Shown here piece after piece: positions 54,178 through 62,603 of a stretch of 64,000 nt of DNA. Position 1 is the first letter of the stretch, and every line of letters begins with the position of its first letter. Location: contig NZ_QAOW01000001.1 of NCBI RefSeq assembly GCF_003051005.1, positions 434,001 to 498,000 of the forward strand, given 5' to 3'. Below the pieces are notes generated by a model. It had not been told where the DNA came from, did no database searches, and saw only the letters and a program-made list of their open reading frames with translations. The DNA comes from Rhodococcus sp. OK519. GTDB taxonomy: Bacteria; Actinomycetota; Actinomycetes; Mycobacteriales; Mycobacteriaceae. The position numbers were made by a program, and so were the translations under genes.

Positions 54178-55242
54178 ATGCTCATTTCTCAGCGACCCAC
54201 GCTGACCGAAGAGGTCATCGCTGAAGACCGCTCGAAGTTCGTCATCGAGCCCCTCGAGCCAGGCTTCGGGTACACCCTCGGCAATTCGCTGCGCCGCACC
54301 CTGCTGTCGTCGATTCCCGGCGCTGCTGTCACCAGCATCCGTATCGACGGCGTCCTGCACGAGTTCACCACCGTTCCCGGCGTGAAGGAAGATGTCACCG
54401 ACATCATCCTGAACCTCAAGGGCCTGGTCGTGAGCTCCGAAGAGGACGAGCCGGTCACCATGTACGTCCGCAAGCAGGGCCCCGGGGTCGTGACTGCGGG
54501 TGACATCGTTCCGCCGGCAGGCGTCACGGTCAACAACCCGGATCTGCACATCGCAACCCTGAACGACAAGGGCAAGCTGGAGATCGAGCTCGTCGTCGAG
54601 CGCGGTCGTGGCTATGTCCCCGCCGTCCAGAACAAGGCGTCCGGCGCCGAGATCGGCCGTATCCCGGTCGACTCGATCTACTCGCCGGTGCTCAAGGTCA
54701 CCTACAAGGTGGAGGCCACCCGCGTCGAGCAGCGAACCGACTTCGATCGGCTCATTCTCGACGTGGAGACCAAGAACTCCATCACCGCTCGGGACGCGCT
54801 CGCTTCGGCGGGCAAGACCCTGGTTGAGCTCTTCGGCCTGGCCCGTGAGCTGAACGTCGAAGCAGAGGGCATCGAGATCGGACCCTCGCCCGCCGAGGCC
54901 GATCACATCGCTTCCTTCGGACTCCCCATCGAGGATCTGGACCTCACGGTCCGTTCCTACAACTGCCTCAAGCGCGAGGGTGTTCACACCGTCGGCGAGC
55001 TGGTTGGCCGTACCGAGTCCGATCTGCTGGACATCCGCAATTTCGGACAGAAGTCCATCGACGAGGTGAAGGTCAAGCTGCATTCGCTGGGCCTCGCCCT
55101 CAAGGACAGCCCTGCGTCCTTCGACCCCACCACCGTTGCCGGCTACGACGCCGCCACCGGGACGTGGAGCGACACGGATGCCGGTTCCTTCAGCGACGCT
55201 GAGGGCACCGAGCAGGACTACGCCGAGACCGAACAGCTGTAA
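54178..55242 (+). CDS. rpoA: DNA-directed RNA polymerase subunit alpha
   Basis: A 354-residue alpha subunit, the assembly platform of RNA polymerase. The N-terminal domain has [25 protein letters not shown] (core assembly region). The C-terminal domain, from about residue 240, has the DNA- and activator-contacting segment [16 protein letters not shown] and [16 protein letters not shown]. The tail after residue 315 is acidic. The ATG at 54178 has an AGGAGG ribosome site; the ATG ten codons upstream is rejected. Confidence 0.99.
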   Translation: MLISQRPTLTEEVIAEDRSKFVIEPLEPGFGYTLGNSLRRTLLSSIPGAAVTSIRIDGVLHEFTTVPGVKEDVTDIILNLKGLVVSSEEDEPVTMYVRKQGPGVVTAGDIVPPAGVTVNNPDLHIATLNDKGKLEIELVVERGRGYVPAVQNKASGAEIGRIPVDSIYSPVLKVTYKVEATRVEQRTDFDRLILDVETKNSITARDALASAGKTLVELFGLARELNVEAEGIEIGPSPAEADHIASFGLPIEDLDLTVRSYNCLKREGVHTVGELVGRTESDLLDIRNFGQKSIDEVKVKLHSLGLALKDSPASFDPTTVAGYDAATGTWSDTDAGSFSDAEGTEQDYAETEQL

Positions 55243-55297
55243 CCCGTATCACCCGGCACATGGGCAAATGTGCTGGGCGAGCCCAAGAGGAGCTCCA

Positions 55298-55840
55298 ATG
55301 CCCAAGCCCAAGAAGGGTGCTCGTTTCGGCGGGTCGGCGTCGCACCAGAAGGCGATCTTCGCCAACCTGGCGACTGCTCTCTTCGAGCACGGCCGCATCA
55401 CCACCACGGAAGCCAAGGCCAAGGCCCTGCGTCCGTACGCCGAGAAGCTTGTGACCAAGGCCAAGGGTGGAACCCTTGCCGATCGTCGCGAGGTTCTCAA
55501 GGTCATCCGCAACAAGGACGTCGTGCACGGCCTGTTCGCGGAGATCGGCCCGTTCTACGCCGACCGCGATGGCGGTTACACCCGCATCATCAAGACCATC
55601 CCCCGCAAGGGTGACAACGCTCCGATGGCGATCATCGAGCTCGTCAAGGAGAAGACGGTCACCTCCGAGGCCGATCGCGCTCGTCGCGTCGCGGCTTCGC
55701 AGGCTGCCGAGGACAACGTGGTGGAGGCCGTCGAGGCCGACGCCACCGAGGCCGAGGTCGAGAATGCTGACGCCGTGATCGAGGCCGTCGAGGACGAGAC
55801 CGCGACCGCAGCCGACGCCGACGAGGCCAAGAAGGACTAG
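55298..55840 (+). CDS. rplQ: 50S ribosomal protein L17
   Basis: A 180-residue L17 at the tunnel exit. The conserved part is [21 protein letters not shown] through [14 protein letters not shown] and [14 protein letters not shown]. After residue 120 comes an acidic extension of about 60 residues rich in Ala, Glu, Asp and Val, not found in the 127-residue E. coli protein but seen in actinobacteria. The ATG at 55298 has AGAGGAG upstream. Confidence 0.98.
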   Translation: MPKPKKGARFGGSASHQKAIFANLATALFEHGRITTTEAKAKALRPYAEKLVTKAKGGTLADRREVLKVIRNKDVVHGLFAEIGPFYADRDGGYTRIIKTIPRKGDNAPMAIIELVKEKTVTSEADRARRVAASQAAEDNVVEAVEADATEAEVENADAVIEAVEDETATAADADEAKKD

Positions 55841-55845
55841 TCCAC

Positions 55846-56736
55846 TTGGTTTCGGCACACGCTGAATCGCACGAACCCGTCGTTCCCGCTGGGGACGGCG
55901 GGTTCGTGCGATTGCGGCTCGATATTTCCTATGACGGCACCGACTTCTCCGGCTGGGCGCGGCAGCCCGGGCGCCGCACGGTGTGCGGTGAGATCGAGGA
56001 AAAGCTGGGCGCGATCATGCGCACTCCGGTGCTACTGACAGTGGCCGGCCGCACCGATGCCGGCGTGCACGCGAGCGGCCAGGTGGCTCACGTCGACGTT
56101 CCGGCCGACATGCTTCCGGGCGAACCGTCGCGTCTGGTGCGTCGACTGGCTCGGTTCCTGCCCAAGGATGTTCGGGTGAAGGATGTCTCGTTCGCACCCG
56201 AGCACTTCGACGCGCGGTTCTCGGCGATTCGCCGGCACTACGAGTACCGGCTGACCACGGCACAGTACGGCGCCGAGCCGCTACGCGCGCGGGACACCGT
56301 CGCGTGGCCCAAGAAGGTCGACATCGACTCGATGCGCGAGGCGTCGTCGCGTCTGCTGGGTCTGCACGACTTCGCGGCGTTCTGCAAACGTCGTGAGGGT
56401 GCGACGACGGTCCGCGAACTTCAACGGTTCGACTGGGAGGGTACTGGCGACGCCCTGACGGCCTTCGTCAGCGCCGACGCCTTCTGCTGGTCGATGGTGC
56501 GCAGCCTGGTCGGCGCGGCCCTCGCAGTAGGCGAGGGCCGGCGTACGGTCGAGTGGATGGCGGGTCTGCTCGGCGAGCGGGAACGGGCGAGCGCCGTCGC
56601 GGTCGCACCGGCCCACGGACTGTCGCTCGTGCGCGTGGATTATCCCGCGGACGAGGAGCTCGCGGCACGCAACGCCGCCACCCGGGAGATGCGCACCGCG
56701 ATCGAATCGGGGGGGGCGGGCTGCTGCGGCAGCTGA
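55846..56736 (+). CDS. truA: tRNA pseudouridine synthase A (positions 38-40)
   Basis: A 296-residue enzyme that makes pseudouridine in the anticodon stem-loop. The catalytic Asp71 lies in [36 protein letters not shown] near the N-terminus and the [14 protein letters not shown] segment are typical. TTG at 55846 is the longest start, five bases after rplQ; a GTG at 55906, just before the conserved LRLDISYDG, is a strong alternative. truA commonly follows rplQ in actinobacteria and is probably co-transcribed. Confidence 0.95.
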   Translation: MVSAHAESHEPVVPAGDGGFVRLRLDISYDGTDFSGWARQPGRRTVCGEIEEKLGAIMRTPVLLTVAGRTDAGVHASGQVAHVDVPADMLPGEPSRLVRRLARFLPKDVRVKDVSFAPEHFDARFSAIRRHYEYRLTTAQYGAEPLRARDTVAWPKKVDIDSMREASSRLLGLHDFAAFCKRREGATTVRELQRFDWEGTGDALTAFVSADAFCWSMVRSLVGAALAVGEGRRTVEWMAGLLGERERASAVAVAPAHGLSLVRVDYPADEELAARNAATREMRTAIESGGAGCCGS

Positions 56737-56777
56737 TCGGACGAGGCTTGCGCCCTCCGTCGCGGCTCTGCCGGCAC

Positions 56778-56940
56778 GGCCTCCTCGAGATGGATTCGGA
56801 CCGACTCCTGTTGTCGGTCGACTACCACTACGAGGACATGGCGGAGATCTCGTCCTGGTTCGACGGCGCTCTCATCAGCGAGAACGACCGCACCAAGATC
56901 GGGAGAACGAACGCCGAGCGTCTGTTTCGGTTGCCGGGGC
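56778..56940 (+). pseudogene. Remnant of an amidohydrolase-family gene (C-terminal fragment)
   Basis: The 248-base gap between truA and the acyl-CoA dehydrogenase holds a plus-strand frame reading LLEMDSDRLLLSVDYHYEDM, then AEISSWFDGALISENDRTKI, then GRTNAERLFRLPG. This closely resembles the C-terminal end of amidohydrolase-2 family enzymes and decarboxylases, where DR(I/V)LFSxDYPYE and NAxxLF are conserved. The rest of the gene (about 280 residues) is missing, because truA occupies the upstream sequence. No start codon with a ribosome site is present. I read it as a decayed fragment; family assignment is from memory. Confidence 0.6.
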
Positions 56941-56984
56941 CGCGCACTACGTGTGCGCCGCATCGATGCGGTCAACGTGGTGCG

Positions 56985-58127
56985 TCAGCCCGCGAGCTGC
57001 CGGGCGATGACCAGGCGCTGAATCTGGTTGGTGCCCTCGAAGATCTGGGTGATCTTGGCCTCTCGCATGTACCGCTCGACGGGGAAGTCCTGCGTGTACC
57101 CGTAGCCGCCGAACACCTGGACGGCGTCGGTGGTGACCTTCATGGCGGCGTCGGTGGCGACGAGCTTCGCGACGGATGCATTGCGCGAGTAGGGAAGTCC
57201 GGCGTCTCGGCGGCGGGCGGCATCGAGGTAGGTGGCGCGGGCGGAGTCGACCGCGGCCGCCATGTCCGCGAGCACGAACCCGAGGCCCTGATGGTCGATG
57301 ATGCGCTTGCCGAATGCCTTGCGTTCCTTGGCATACGCGACGGCGTCGTCGAGTGCACCCTGTGCCAGCCCGACCGCGACGGCGGCGATTCCCAGGCGGC
57401 CGGAGTCGAGTGCGCTGAACGCGATGGGCAGGCCCTGGCCGGTCGCGCCGATGAGTCTCTCGGAGGGGACGAAGGCGTCGTCGTAGTGCGCGGCGGTGGT
57501 GGGGACGGCGCGCAGACCCATCTTTTCCTCGGGCTTGCCGAAGGTCAAGCCCTCGGTGTCCTTCGGTACGAGGAAGCAGGAGATACCGCGGGCGCCGTCG
57601 TCGCTCGTGCGGGCGAAGAGCGTGTAGAAGTCGGCGCGGCCGCCGTTGGTGATCCACGCCTTGCTGCCGTTGATACGGAAGCCGCCGTCGACCTCGGTGG
57701 CCCGGCACATCAGGGCGGCGGCGTCGGACCCGGCCTGCGGTTCGGACAGGCTGTAGGCGCCGATGGTCTCGCCGCCGAGCATGTCGGGTAGCCACCTGGC
57801 CTTCTGCTCGTCGGTGCCGTGCGTGGCGAGGGCGTAGCACGAGAGGCTGTGCACACTGGTCGCGACGGCGACGGCCGCCCAGCGTGCCGCGATCTCCTCG
57901 AGCACCTGCAGGTAGACCTCGTACGGCTGTTCGCCGCCGCCGAACTCCTCCGGGTACGGCAGGCTCAGCAGTCCGGCGCGGCCGAGTGCGGGGAAGACGC
58001 CGTCGGGGAACGTCTCGGTCTTCTCGTGCTCGTCGACATTCGGCGCCAAGACCTTGTCCGCGACATCGCGGGTGAGGTCGATGAGGTCGTGGGCTTCCTG
58101 GGTGGGCAGCAGGCGTTCGACGGGCAC
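56985..58127 (-). CDS. Acyl-CoA dehydrogenase
   Basis: A 380-residue FAD-dependent enzyme that introduces a trans-2 double bond into an acyl-CoA. Features in order are the N-terminal helical domain, the flavin-contact motif YSLSEPQAGSDAA, the substrate-loop WITNGG, the ERKAFGKRI segment, and the C-terminal ITQIFEGTNQIQR, whose Glu is the probable catalytic base. The chain length preference cannot be read. The GTG at 58127 with GAGGAGA upstream gives a normal N-terminus (MPVERLLPTQEAHDL); the longer frame would run into the promoter shared with the divergent TetR gene. It is probably controlled by that regulator. Confidence 0.92.
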   Translation of the reverse strand: MPVERLLPTQEAHDLIDLTRDVADKVLAPNVDEHEKTETFPDGVFPALGRAGLLSLPYPEEFGGGEQPYEVYLQVLEEIAARWAAVAVATSVHSLSCYALATHGTDEQKARWLPDMLGGETIGAYSLSEPQAGSDAAALMCRATEVDGGFRINGSKAWITNGGRADFYTLFARTSDDGARGISCFLVPKDTEGLTFGKPEEKMGLRAVPTTAAHYDDAFVPSERLIGATGQGLPIAFSALDSGRLGIAAVAVGLAQGALDDAVAYAKERKAFGKRIIDHQGLGFVLADMAAAVDSARATYLDAARRRDAGLPYSRNASVAKLVATDAAMKVTTDAVQVFGGYGYTQDFPVERYMREAKITQIFEGTNQIQRLVIARQLAG

Positions 58128-58164
58128 GGAGGTCTCCTCGCGGATTGACGAGATTCGAAAAGTA

Positions 58165-58188
58165 GTACTGAGAGCGATACTGCAGTAC
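58165..58188. promoter_or_regulatory. Candidate operator between the acyl-CoA dehydrogenase and TetR genes
   Basis: gtactg (58165-58170) and cagtac (58183-58188) form an inverted repeat with a 12-base spacer. It includes the perfect palindrome tactgcagta at 58178-58187. It lies in the 71-base gap between divergent genes, 11 bases before the TetR start, where an autoregulated TetR site is expected. Confidence 0.55.
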
Positions 58189-58198
58189 CGTTTCACGT

Positions 58199-58768
58199 AT
58201 GGCAACCCCGGTGAAGATGACGGCTCGGCGCATCACGCTCTTCGATGAGCTCGTGGCCCTGATCCTCGCCGAGGGCTTCGCGCACCTCACCCTCGACGAC
58301 CTGGCCGCACGCCTGCACTGCTCGAAGTCCACGCTGTACCGCCTCGCGGACAGCAAGGAACAGTTGGTCCGGGCTGCGACGGTGCACTTCTTCCGCGGCG
58401 CGACCGAGAAGGTCGAGGCGAGCATGGCGGGGGCCGTCGGCGCTCGTGAACGAATCCGGATGTATCTCGAGGCGGTCGGGGAGCAGTTGCGTCCGGCGTC
58501 GGCGCGATTCATGGAGGACCTGTCCGACGATCCTGCGGTGCGCGAGGTCTACGAGCGCAACACTCGGTTCGCGGCCCGACGCGTCCAGGAACTCATCACC
58601 GAGGGCGTCGCGACGGGAGAGCTGCGCGACGCGCATGCGGCGTTCGTCGGTGACGTCGCCGCGGCCGCGATGGTGAGGATTCAACAACGTCAGGTAGCGG
58701 CCTCGACCGGGCTCGACGACGCCGAGGCCTATCGGGAACTGGCGATCCTGCTGACCCGCGGACTCTGA
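58199..58768 (+). CDS. TetR-family transcriptional regulator
   Basis: A 189-residue repressor. The N-terminal helix-turn-helix is visible as FAHLTLDDLAARLHCSKSTLYRLADSKEQLV (about residues 26-56). The C-terminal ligand domain is helical, with ARFMEDLSDDPAVREVYER in the middle. It diverges from the acyl-CoA dehydrogenase gene, with a palindromic site in between, so it probably represses that gene and itself, with an acyl-CoA as a likely inducer (inference). The ATG at 58199 has no obvious ribosome site, so the mRNA may be leaderless; Met7 (58217) is an alternative. Confidence 0.9.
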   Translation: MATPVKMTARRITLFDELVALILAEGFAHLTLDDLAARLHCSKSTLYRLADSKEQLVRAATVHFFRGATEKVEASMAGAVGARERIRMYLEAVGEQLRPASARFMEDLSDDPAVREVYERNTRFAARRVQELITEGVATGELRDAHAAFVGDVAAAAMVRIQQRQVAASTGLDDAEAYRELAILLTRGL

Positions 58769-58800
58769 CCCGACGCTCTACTATCGGACCGGAGGGGAGC

Positions 58801-59373
58801 GTGCCGATGACCGAACCGCCACTGCCGATGCGTCCGTTGCGACTCGAGGTGATCGTCGGCAGCGTGCGCGCCGAGCGGTTCGCACCTGTCATCGTCGACT
58901 GGTTCGTCGAGCGCGCCCGCGCCCGCGAAGAATTCGACACCGCGATTCTCGACCTGGTCGACGCTGCACTGCCGCAGGATCTTTCGACTACTCCCGAGGT
59001 TGATGCCTTCACGGAGCGCATCGGCTGCGCGGATGCGTTCGTCGTGGTCACGAGCGAGTACAACCACGGCTACCCGGCTGCCCTGAAGACGGCGCTCGAC
59101 ACCGTCAAGCACGGGTGGCGCGCCAAACCGATCGGGTTCGTCGCGTACGGCGGAATGTCGGGTGGGCTGCGCGCGGTGGAGCAACTTCGTCAGGTGGTGG
59201 CGGAACTGCACATGGTCTCGGTCCGGGAGGCTGTCAGTTTCCACCAGGCGCGCAAACACTTCGACCCCGCGGACGGCGCGGCGAACGACGCGGCGCAGCG
59301 GATGATGACCCAGTTGGTGTGGTGGGCTGAGGCTCTCCGGATTCGTCGCGACCACGCCCCGTATCCGGGCTGA
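58801..59373 (+). CDS. NADPH-dependent FMN reductase family protein
   Basis: A 190-residue flavodoxin-like oxidoreductase. The phosphate-binding loop is VIGSVRAERFAP (about residues 18-28), and the family motif SEYNHGYPAALKTALD contacts the isoalloxazine ring. GFVAYGGMSGGLRAVEQLR completes the pattern. The substrate is unknown; relatives reduce flavins, quinones or azo compounds. The GTG at 58801 follows a GGAGGGGA ribosome site; the ATG two codons on (58807) is also possible. It is 32 bases after the TetR gene and convergent with eccE, whose stop is four bases away. Confidence 0.88.
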   Translation: MPMTEPPLPMRPLRLEVIVGSVRAERFAPVIVDWFVERARAREEFDTAILDLVDAALPQDLSTTPEVDAFTERIGCADAFVVVTSEYNHGYPAALKTALDTVKHGWRAKPIGFVAYGGMSGGLRAVEQLRQVVAELHMVSVREAVSFHQARKHFDPADGAANDAAQRMMTQLVWWAEALRIRRDHAPYPG

Positions 59374-59377
59374 CCTG

Positions 59378-61018
59378 TCAGCGGGCGCTGACGAGACTCG
59401 CAGGGCGCGGACGTCCGAGGAATGCCGTCTCCGGTGAGATGGTCACCAGCGTCAACTCGACGCTGTGTCGTCCGGCTGTGAGGATCACCCGGTCACCGGA
59501 CGCGCCGGGCTGGACGATGGACAGGGCCGCTGCCGGCCGTGGCTGTGGAACCGAGGAATGGACATGCAGGGTGGTCACGCCGGGCCGGGCCTGCGGTGCC
59601 GGTACTCCGTCCACGACGAGTGTGTCGAATCCTGTTTCGGACCATGAGGATTCGTGGGCGACGCGGAGTCGTGTCGGCGCCCCGACCGCCTCGACCAACG
59701 TGGACCATGCGTGGGGCCGGTCGGTGTGGATCAGTACCCGCGCGCCGGTGGCGACTGCCCGGAATACCAACTGCTGGGCGAGGTACACCTCGCCGGCGAC
59801 CAGGACGTCGCGCACACCGGGGCCGAAGATCCGTGCCGTGACCGCGTTGCCCTGGGAATCCGATCCGACCAGTTGCCCACAACCGGTGACCGGCAGGCAC
59901 AGGTCGTCGAGCAGATCGCGGGCCCTTGCACGCAGCGGCGTGAGGTCGTCGAGGGCGGGCGACGCGATGGGCAGATGAGCGACGAGCGCGTCGCGGTGCG
60001 TGCCCTGCATCGACAGCAATCCCTTCCGCAGTGCGCGCCGGGTGGGCGCGGTCCGGATGGTCCGACGGAACGCGGCGCCGACCAGCATCGAGTCCTTGTC
60101 GCTGCCCGGGCGTAGACGCACCGTGACCGTCGTCCCGAGGCCGGGCGCGGCCCACACCGCCGTGAGCAGTTCTCGGCTCAGATGCCGCGGATCGATCGCG
60201 TTGCCGATGTTGCACACGCCCTGGAGCGGGACGTGGGACCACTGTTGACCCATCGTGTCGGGGTGGACTCCGCGGCAGATCCGAGCGGCCACCGACTCCA
60301 CCTCCGATGCCGGCAGGATGCGCGACGGGCACCCCGCGTCGGCGAGAGCTCGGACGACACGACGTGCAGCTACGGAGACCGTACGTGCCGCACCGTCCTC
60401 ACCCCCTCCACGTCGCGCGACGGACGCCCCGTTCGAGGCCGCATCGAATCGGAGCGCGATCCACACGGTCATGCGGGCCACCGCGGGCAGCGGCCCGATC
60501 AGGCTGTCGTAGACGTCGGCTGCGGGGGTTCCGGCGACGGTGCGGCACCCGTGCGCGAGGATGTCGATGCCGCTGAGAGCGACGTCGTGCTGGTTCAGGC
60601 ATGCTGCGAGCGCCGCGACCGGAACCAGGTCGGGTGAGTCGACGGCGTCGAGGGTGACGCGAGTCCCGTTGCCGGGCGGCGGAATCAGCTCGACGAGCGC
60701 GATCACCTGTCCGTCGATCCAATGCAGCCCGACGGTCTCGCCGGGGGCGTGGAAGTCGGTGGTACGGCCGATGACCGGCCTACGGTCGGCGATGTAGCGC
60801 AGAGCCGTTGCCGCCCAGGTCACGGCGAACCGGCCTCCGATTCTGGTGAACAGCGTCCCTCCGAGCACCACGCCGACGACGACCGCCGCCCACAGTGGCA
60901 GTCCGGCGACCAGTGCGAGCAGACAGACCGCCGTGGCAACCAACTGTGCGACGACCACGGTCGTCACCAGAATTGCGGCAGCCGTGTTCGGACGGCGTCC
61001 AGCACGGAAATGGTCCAC
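59378..61018 (-). CDS. eccE: Type VII secretion system component EccE
   Basis: A 546-residue membrane protein of the ESX/type VII secretion complex, where EccE sits at the periphery and interacts with MycP. Two N-terminal membrane helices (about residues 13-40 and 41-58) precede a large domain. In it WIDGQVIALVELIPPP and LAACLNQHDVALSGIDILAHG match the EccE pattern. The GTG at 61018 follows GGGGAGGA; the open frame upstream runs through the divergent promoter region and is rejected. It is divergent from eccB. EccE is absent from the ESX-4 locus of M. tuberculosis but present in other ESX systems, so its presence beside an ESX-4-like locus is notable. Confidence 0.85.
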   Translation of the reverse strand: MDHFRAGRRPNTAAAILVTTVVVAQLVATAVCLLALVAGLPLWAAVVVGVVLGGTLFTRIGGRFAVTWAATALRYIADRRPVIGRTTDFHAPGETVGLHWIDGQVIALVELIPPPGNGTRVTLDAVDSPDLVPVAALAACLNQHDVALSGIDILAHGCRTVAGTPAADVYDSLIGPLPAVARMTVWIALRFDAASNGASVARRGGGEDGAARTVSVAARRVVRALADAGCPSRILPASEVESVAARICRGVHPDTMGQQWSHVPLQGVCNIGNAIDPRHLSRELLTAVWAAPGLGTTVTVRLRPGSDKDSMLVGAAFRRTIRTAPTRRALRKGLLSMQGTHRDALVAHLPIASPALDDLTPLRARARDLLDDLCLPVTGCGQLVGSDSQGNAVTARIFGPGVRDVLVAGEVYLAQQLVFRAVATGARVLIHTDRPHAWSTLVEAVGAPTRLRVAHESSWSETGFDTLVVDGVPAPQARPGVTTLHVHSSVPQPRPAAALSIVQPGASGDRVILTAGRHSVELTLVTISPETAFLGRPRPASLVSAR

Positions 61019-61074
61019 GGTTCCTCCCCGATACCTGAACCAGGCGGAGCGAGTGGCCGTCCGCCGAAGAGTGC

Positions 61075-61086
61075 GTTCGAGCGAAC
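61075..61086. promoter_or_regulatory. Short inverted repeat between eccE and eccB
   Basis: gttcg (61075-61079) and cgaac (61082-61086) flank two bases in the 112-base gap between divergent type VII secretion genes. It could be a binding site, but it is short and may be chance. No convincing promoter hexamers were found on either side. Confidence 0.3.
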
Positions 61087-61130
61087 TGTACTGTGTCAAT
61101 CCGAAGCGTGCGCCTCGTGGGGGAGGGAAC

Positions 61131-62603
61131 ATGGCTGCACAGCCGACTACTCGATGGCAGGTCAGTGGATATCGATTCCTGGTCCGTCGAATGGAGCATG
61201 CGCTCGTCCGCAAGGATGTGCGCATGCTCAGCGACCCCATGCGGTCGCAATCGCGGGCCCTCGGGGTCGGCGTCGTGGTGGCGTGCCTGGTCCTGGCGGG
61301 CTGCGCTGCGCTGGCACTCTTCCGGCCGCAGGACAAGATCGGTAACGCGACTGTCGTCGTCGGAAAGGGCTCGGGCGCAATGTTCGTCGTGCTGAACGAC
61401 GCGCTCCACCCCGTGTTGAACCTCGCGTCCGCGCGGCTGATCGTCGGCGAAGCGGCGCGGCCGGTCACGGTGTCGGCATCGGAGATCGAATCGCGTCCGA
61501 GGGGCGCCCTCGTCGGCATCCCCGGCGGGCCTTCGGTGCTTCCCTCGGGTCCTCGCGGCGGTCAGCCGTGGACCGTGTGCGACACCGTCGGCGACGGCGG
61601 AACCGGCTCCGTGGCAACGACAGTGGTCGTCGGGGAGCCGGCGTGGAGTGATCGGGTTTTGCCCCTGGGGTCGGATCGCGCGCTCCTCGTGGCGCACGAC
61701 GATGCCACCTACCTGGTCTATGACGGCCGGCGTGCTCGGATCGACCTCGGGGATCAGGCGGTGACGCGGGCGCTGGGACTCGAAGGGGCACAGCCTCGTC
61801 CGATCGGGCGGGGTCTGCTCAATGCGATCCCCGAGACGCCTCCGATCACGCCGCCGATCATCGACTCGCGTGGATCCGCTCCGTCCTACCAGATGGCCGG
61901 CCGCACTGTGGGTTCCGTCGTCAAGCTGATGCGGGGCGACGATACTCGCTACTACGTGGTCCTCCGCACGGGCGTCCAGGAGGTCAGTGCCGCGACGGCG
62001 CTCCTCATCCAGTTCGCGGATTCGCAGGGACAGTCCGAGATGACGATGATCAGTCCCGATGCGCTCGCGAAGGCGCCGTTGGCGGACGTGCTCGACGTGT
62101 CGACGTTTCCCACTACCCCGCCGCGCCTCGTGGACGCGTCGGACGATCCGGTCGGGTGCCTGACGTGGACGCCGCGCGCCCCGGTCCAGGGTGACGATTC
62201 CGGAAGCGTCGATGCGGTACTCACCGTTGCGGCGGGGCGTTCGCTGCCGATACCCGACGCTGCGCGCCCGGTACGTCTGGCTCAGGCCGACGGATCCGGT
62301 GACCATGCGGATTCGGCCTATTTCTCCCCGGGGAGTAGCGGTTTCGTCCAGACGACGGGCCTCGAATCAGGCAGCGCCCGCAAGGGCGGCCTGTTCTTCG
62401 TCGCCGATACCGGTGTCCGGTACGGCGTCAAGAACGTCGACGCGGCGAAGGCCCTGGGATTCGAGGTGCCGGGGGCGCCGGCACCGTGGAGGATCGTCGA
62501 ACTACTCGCCCCGGGTCCGACTCTCGGTAGGGAAGAGGCACTGGTCGCGCACGATGGCGTCGCACCCGGCTCGGACCCGGCGCCGGTGGCGGCGGGTAAT
62601 TAG
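61131..62603 (+). CDS. eccB: Type VII secretion system component EccB
   Basis: A 490-residue core component of the type VII secretion complex. The cytoplasmic N-terminus has the family hallmark TTRWQVSGYRFLVRRMEHALVRKD (residues 6-29). One membrane helix follows at about 43-64 (ALGVGVVVACLVLAGCAALAL), then a large periplasmic domain. Two cysteines, in WTVCDT and VGCLTW, match the pair that forms a disulfide in known EccB proteins. The ATG at 61131 has a GGGAGGGAA ribosome site. It is divergent from eccE and converges with mycP, overlapping it by four bases at the stops. Confidence 0.93.
   Translation: MAAQPTTRWQVSGYRFLVRRMEHALVRKDVRMLSDPMRSQSRALGVGVVVACLVLAGCAALALFRPQDKIGNATVVVGKGSGAMFVVLNDALHPVLNLASARLIVGEAARPVTVSASEIESRPRGALVGIPGGPSVLPSGPRGGQPWTVCDTVGDGGTGSVATTVVVGEPAWSDRVLPLGSDRALLVAHDDATYLVYDGRRARIDLGDQAVTRALGLEGAQPRPIGRGLLNAIPETPPITPPIIDSRGSAPSYQMAGRTVGSVVKLMRGDDTRYYVVLRTGVQEVSAATALLIQFADSQGQSEMTMISPDALAKAPLADVLDVSTFPTTPPRLVDASDDPVGCLTWTPRAPVQGDDSGSVDAVLTVAAGRSLPIPDAARPVRLAQADGSGDHADSAYFSPGSSGFVQTTGLESGSARKGGLFFVADTGVRYGVKNVDAAKALGFEVPGAPAPWRIVELLAPGPTLGREEALVAHDGVAPGSDPAPVAAGN

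Noticed and set aside
56553-57791. A single 412-codon plus-strand gene spanning the end of truA, the gap and the acyl-CoA dehydrogenase
   Set aside because: Only the short amidohydrolase-like stretch in the middle makes sense as protein; the rest is out-of-frame truA and antisense dehydrogenase.
60846-61131. N-terminal extension of EccB into the eccE gene
   Set aside because: The extra 95 codons overlap eccE on the other strand and precede a good ribosome site. EccB proteins begin close to the TRWQVSGYRF motif.
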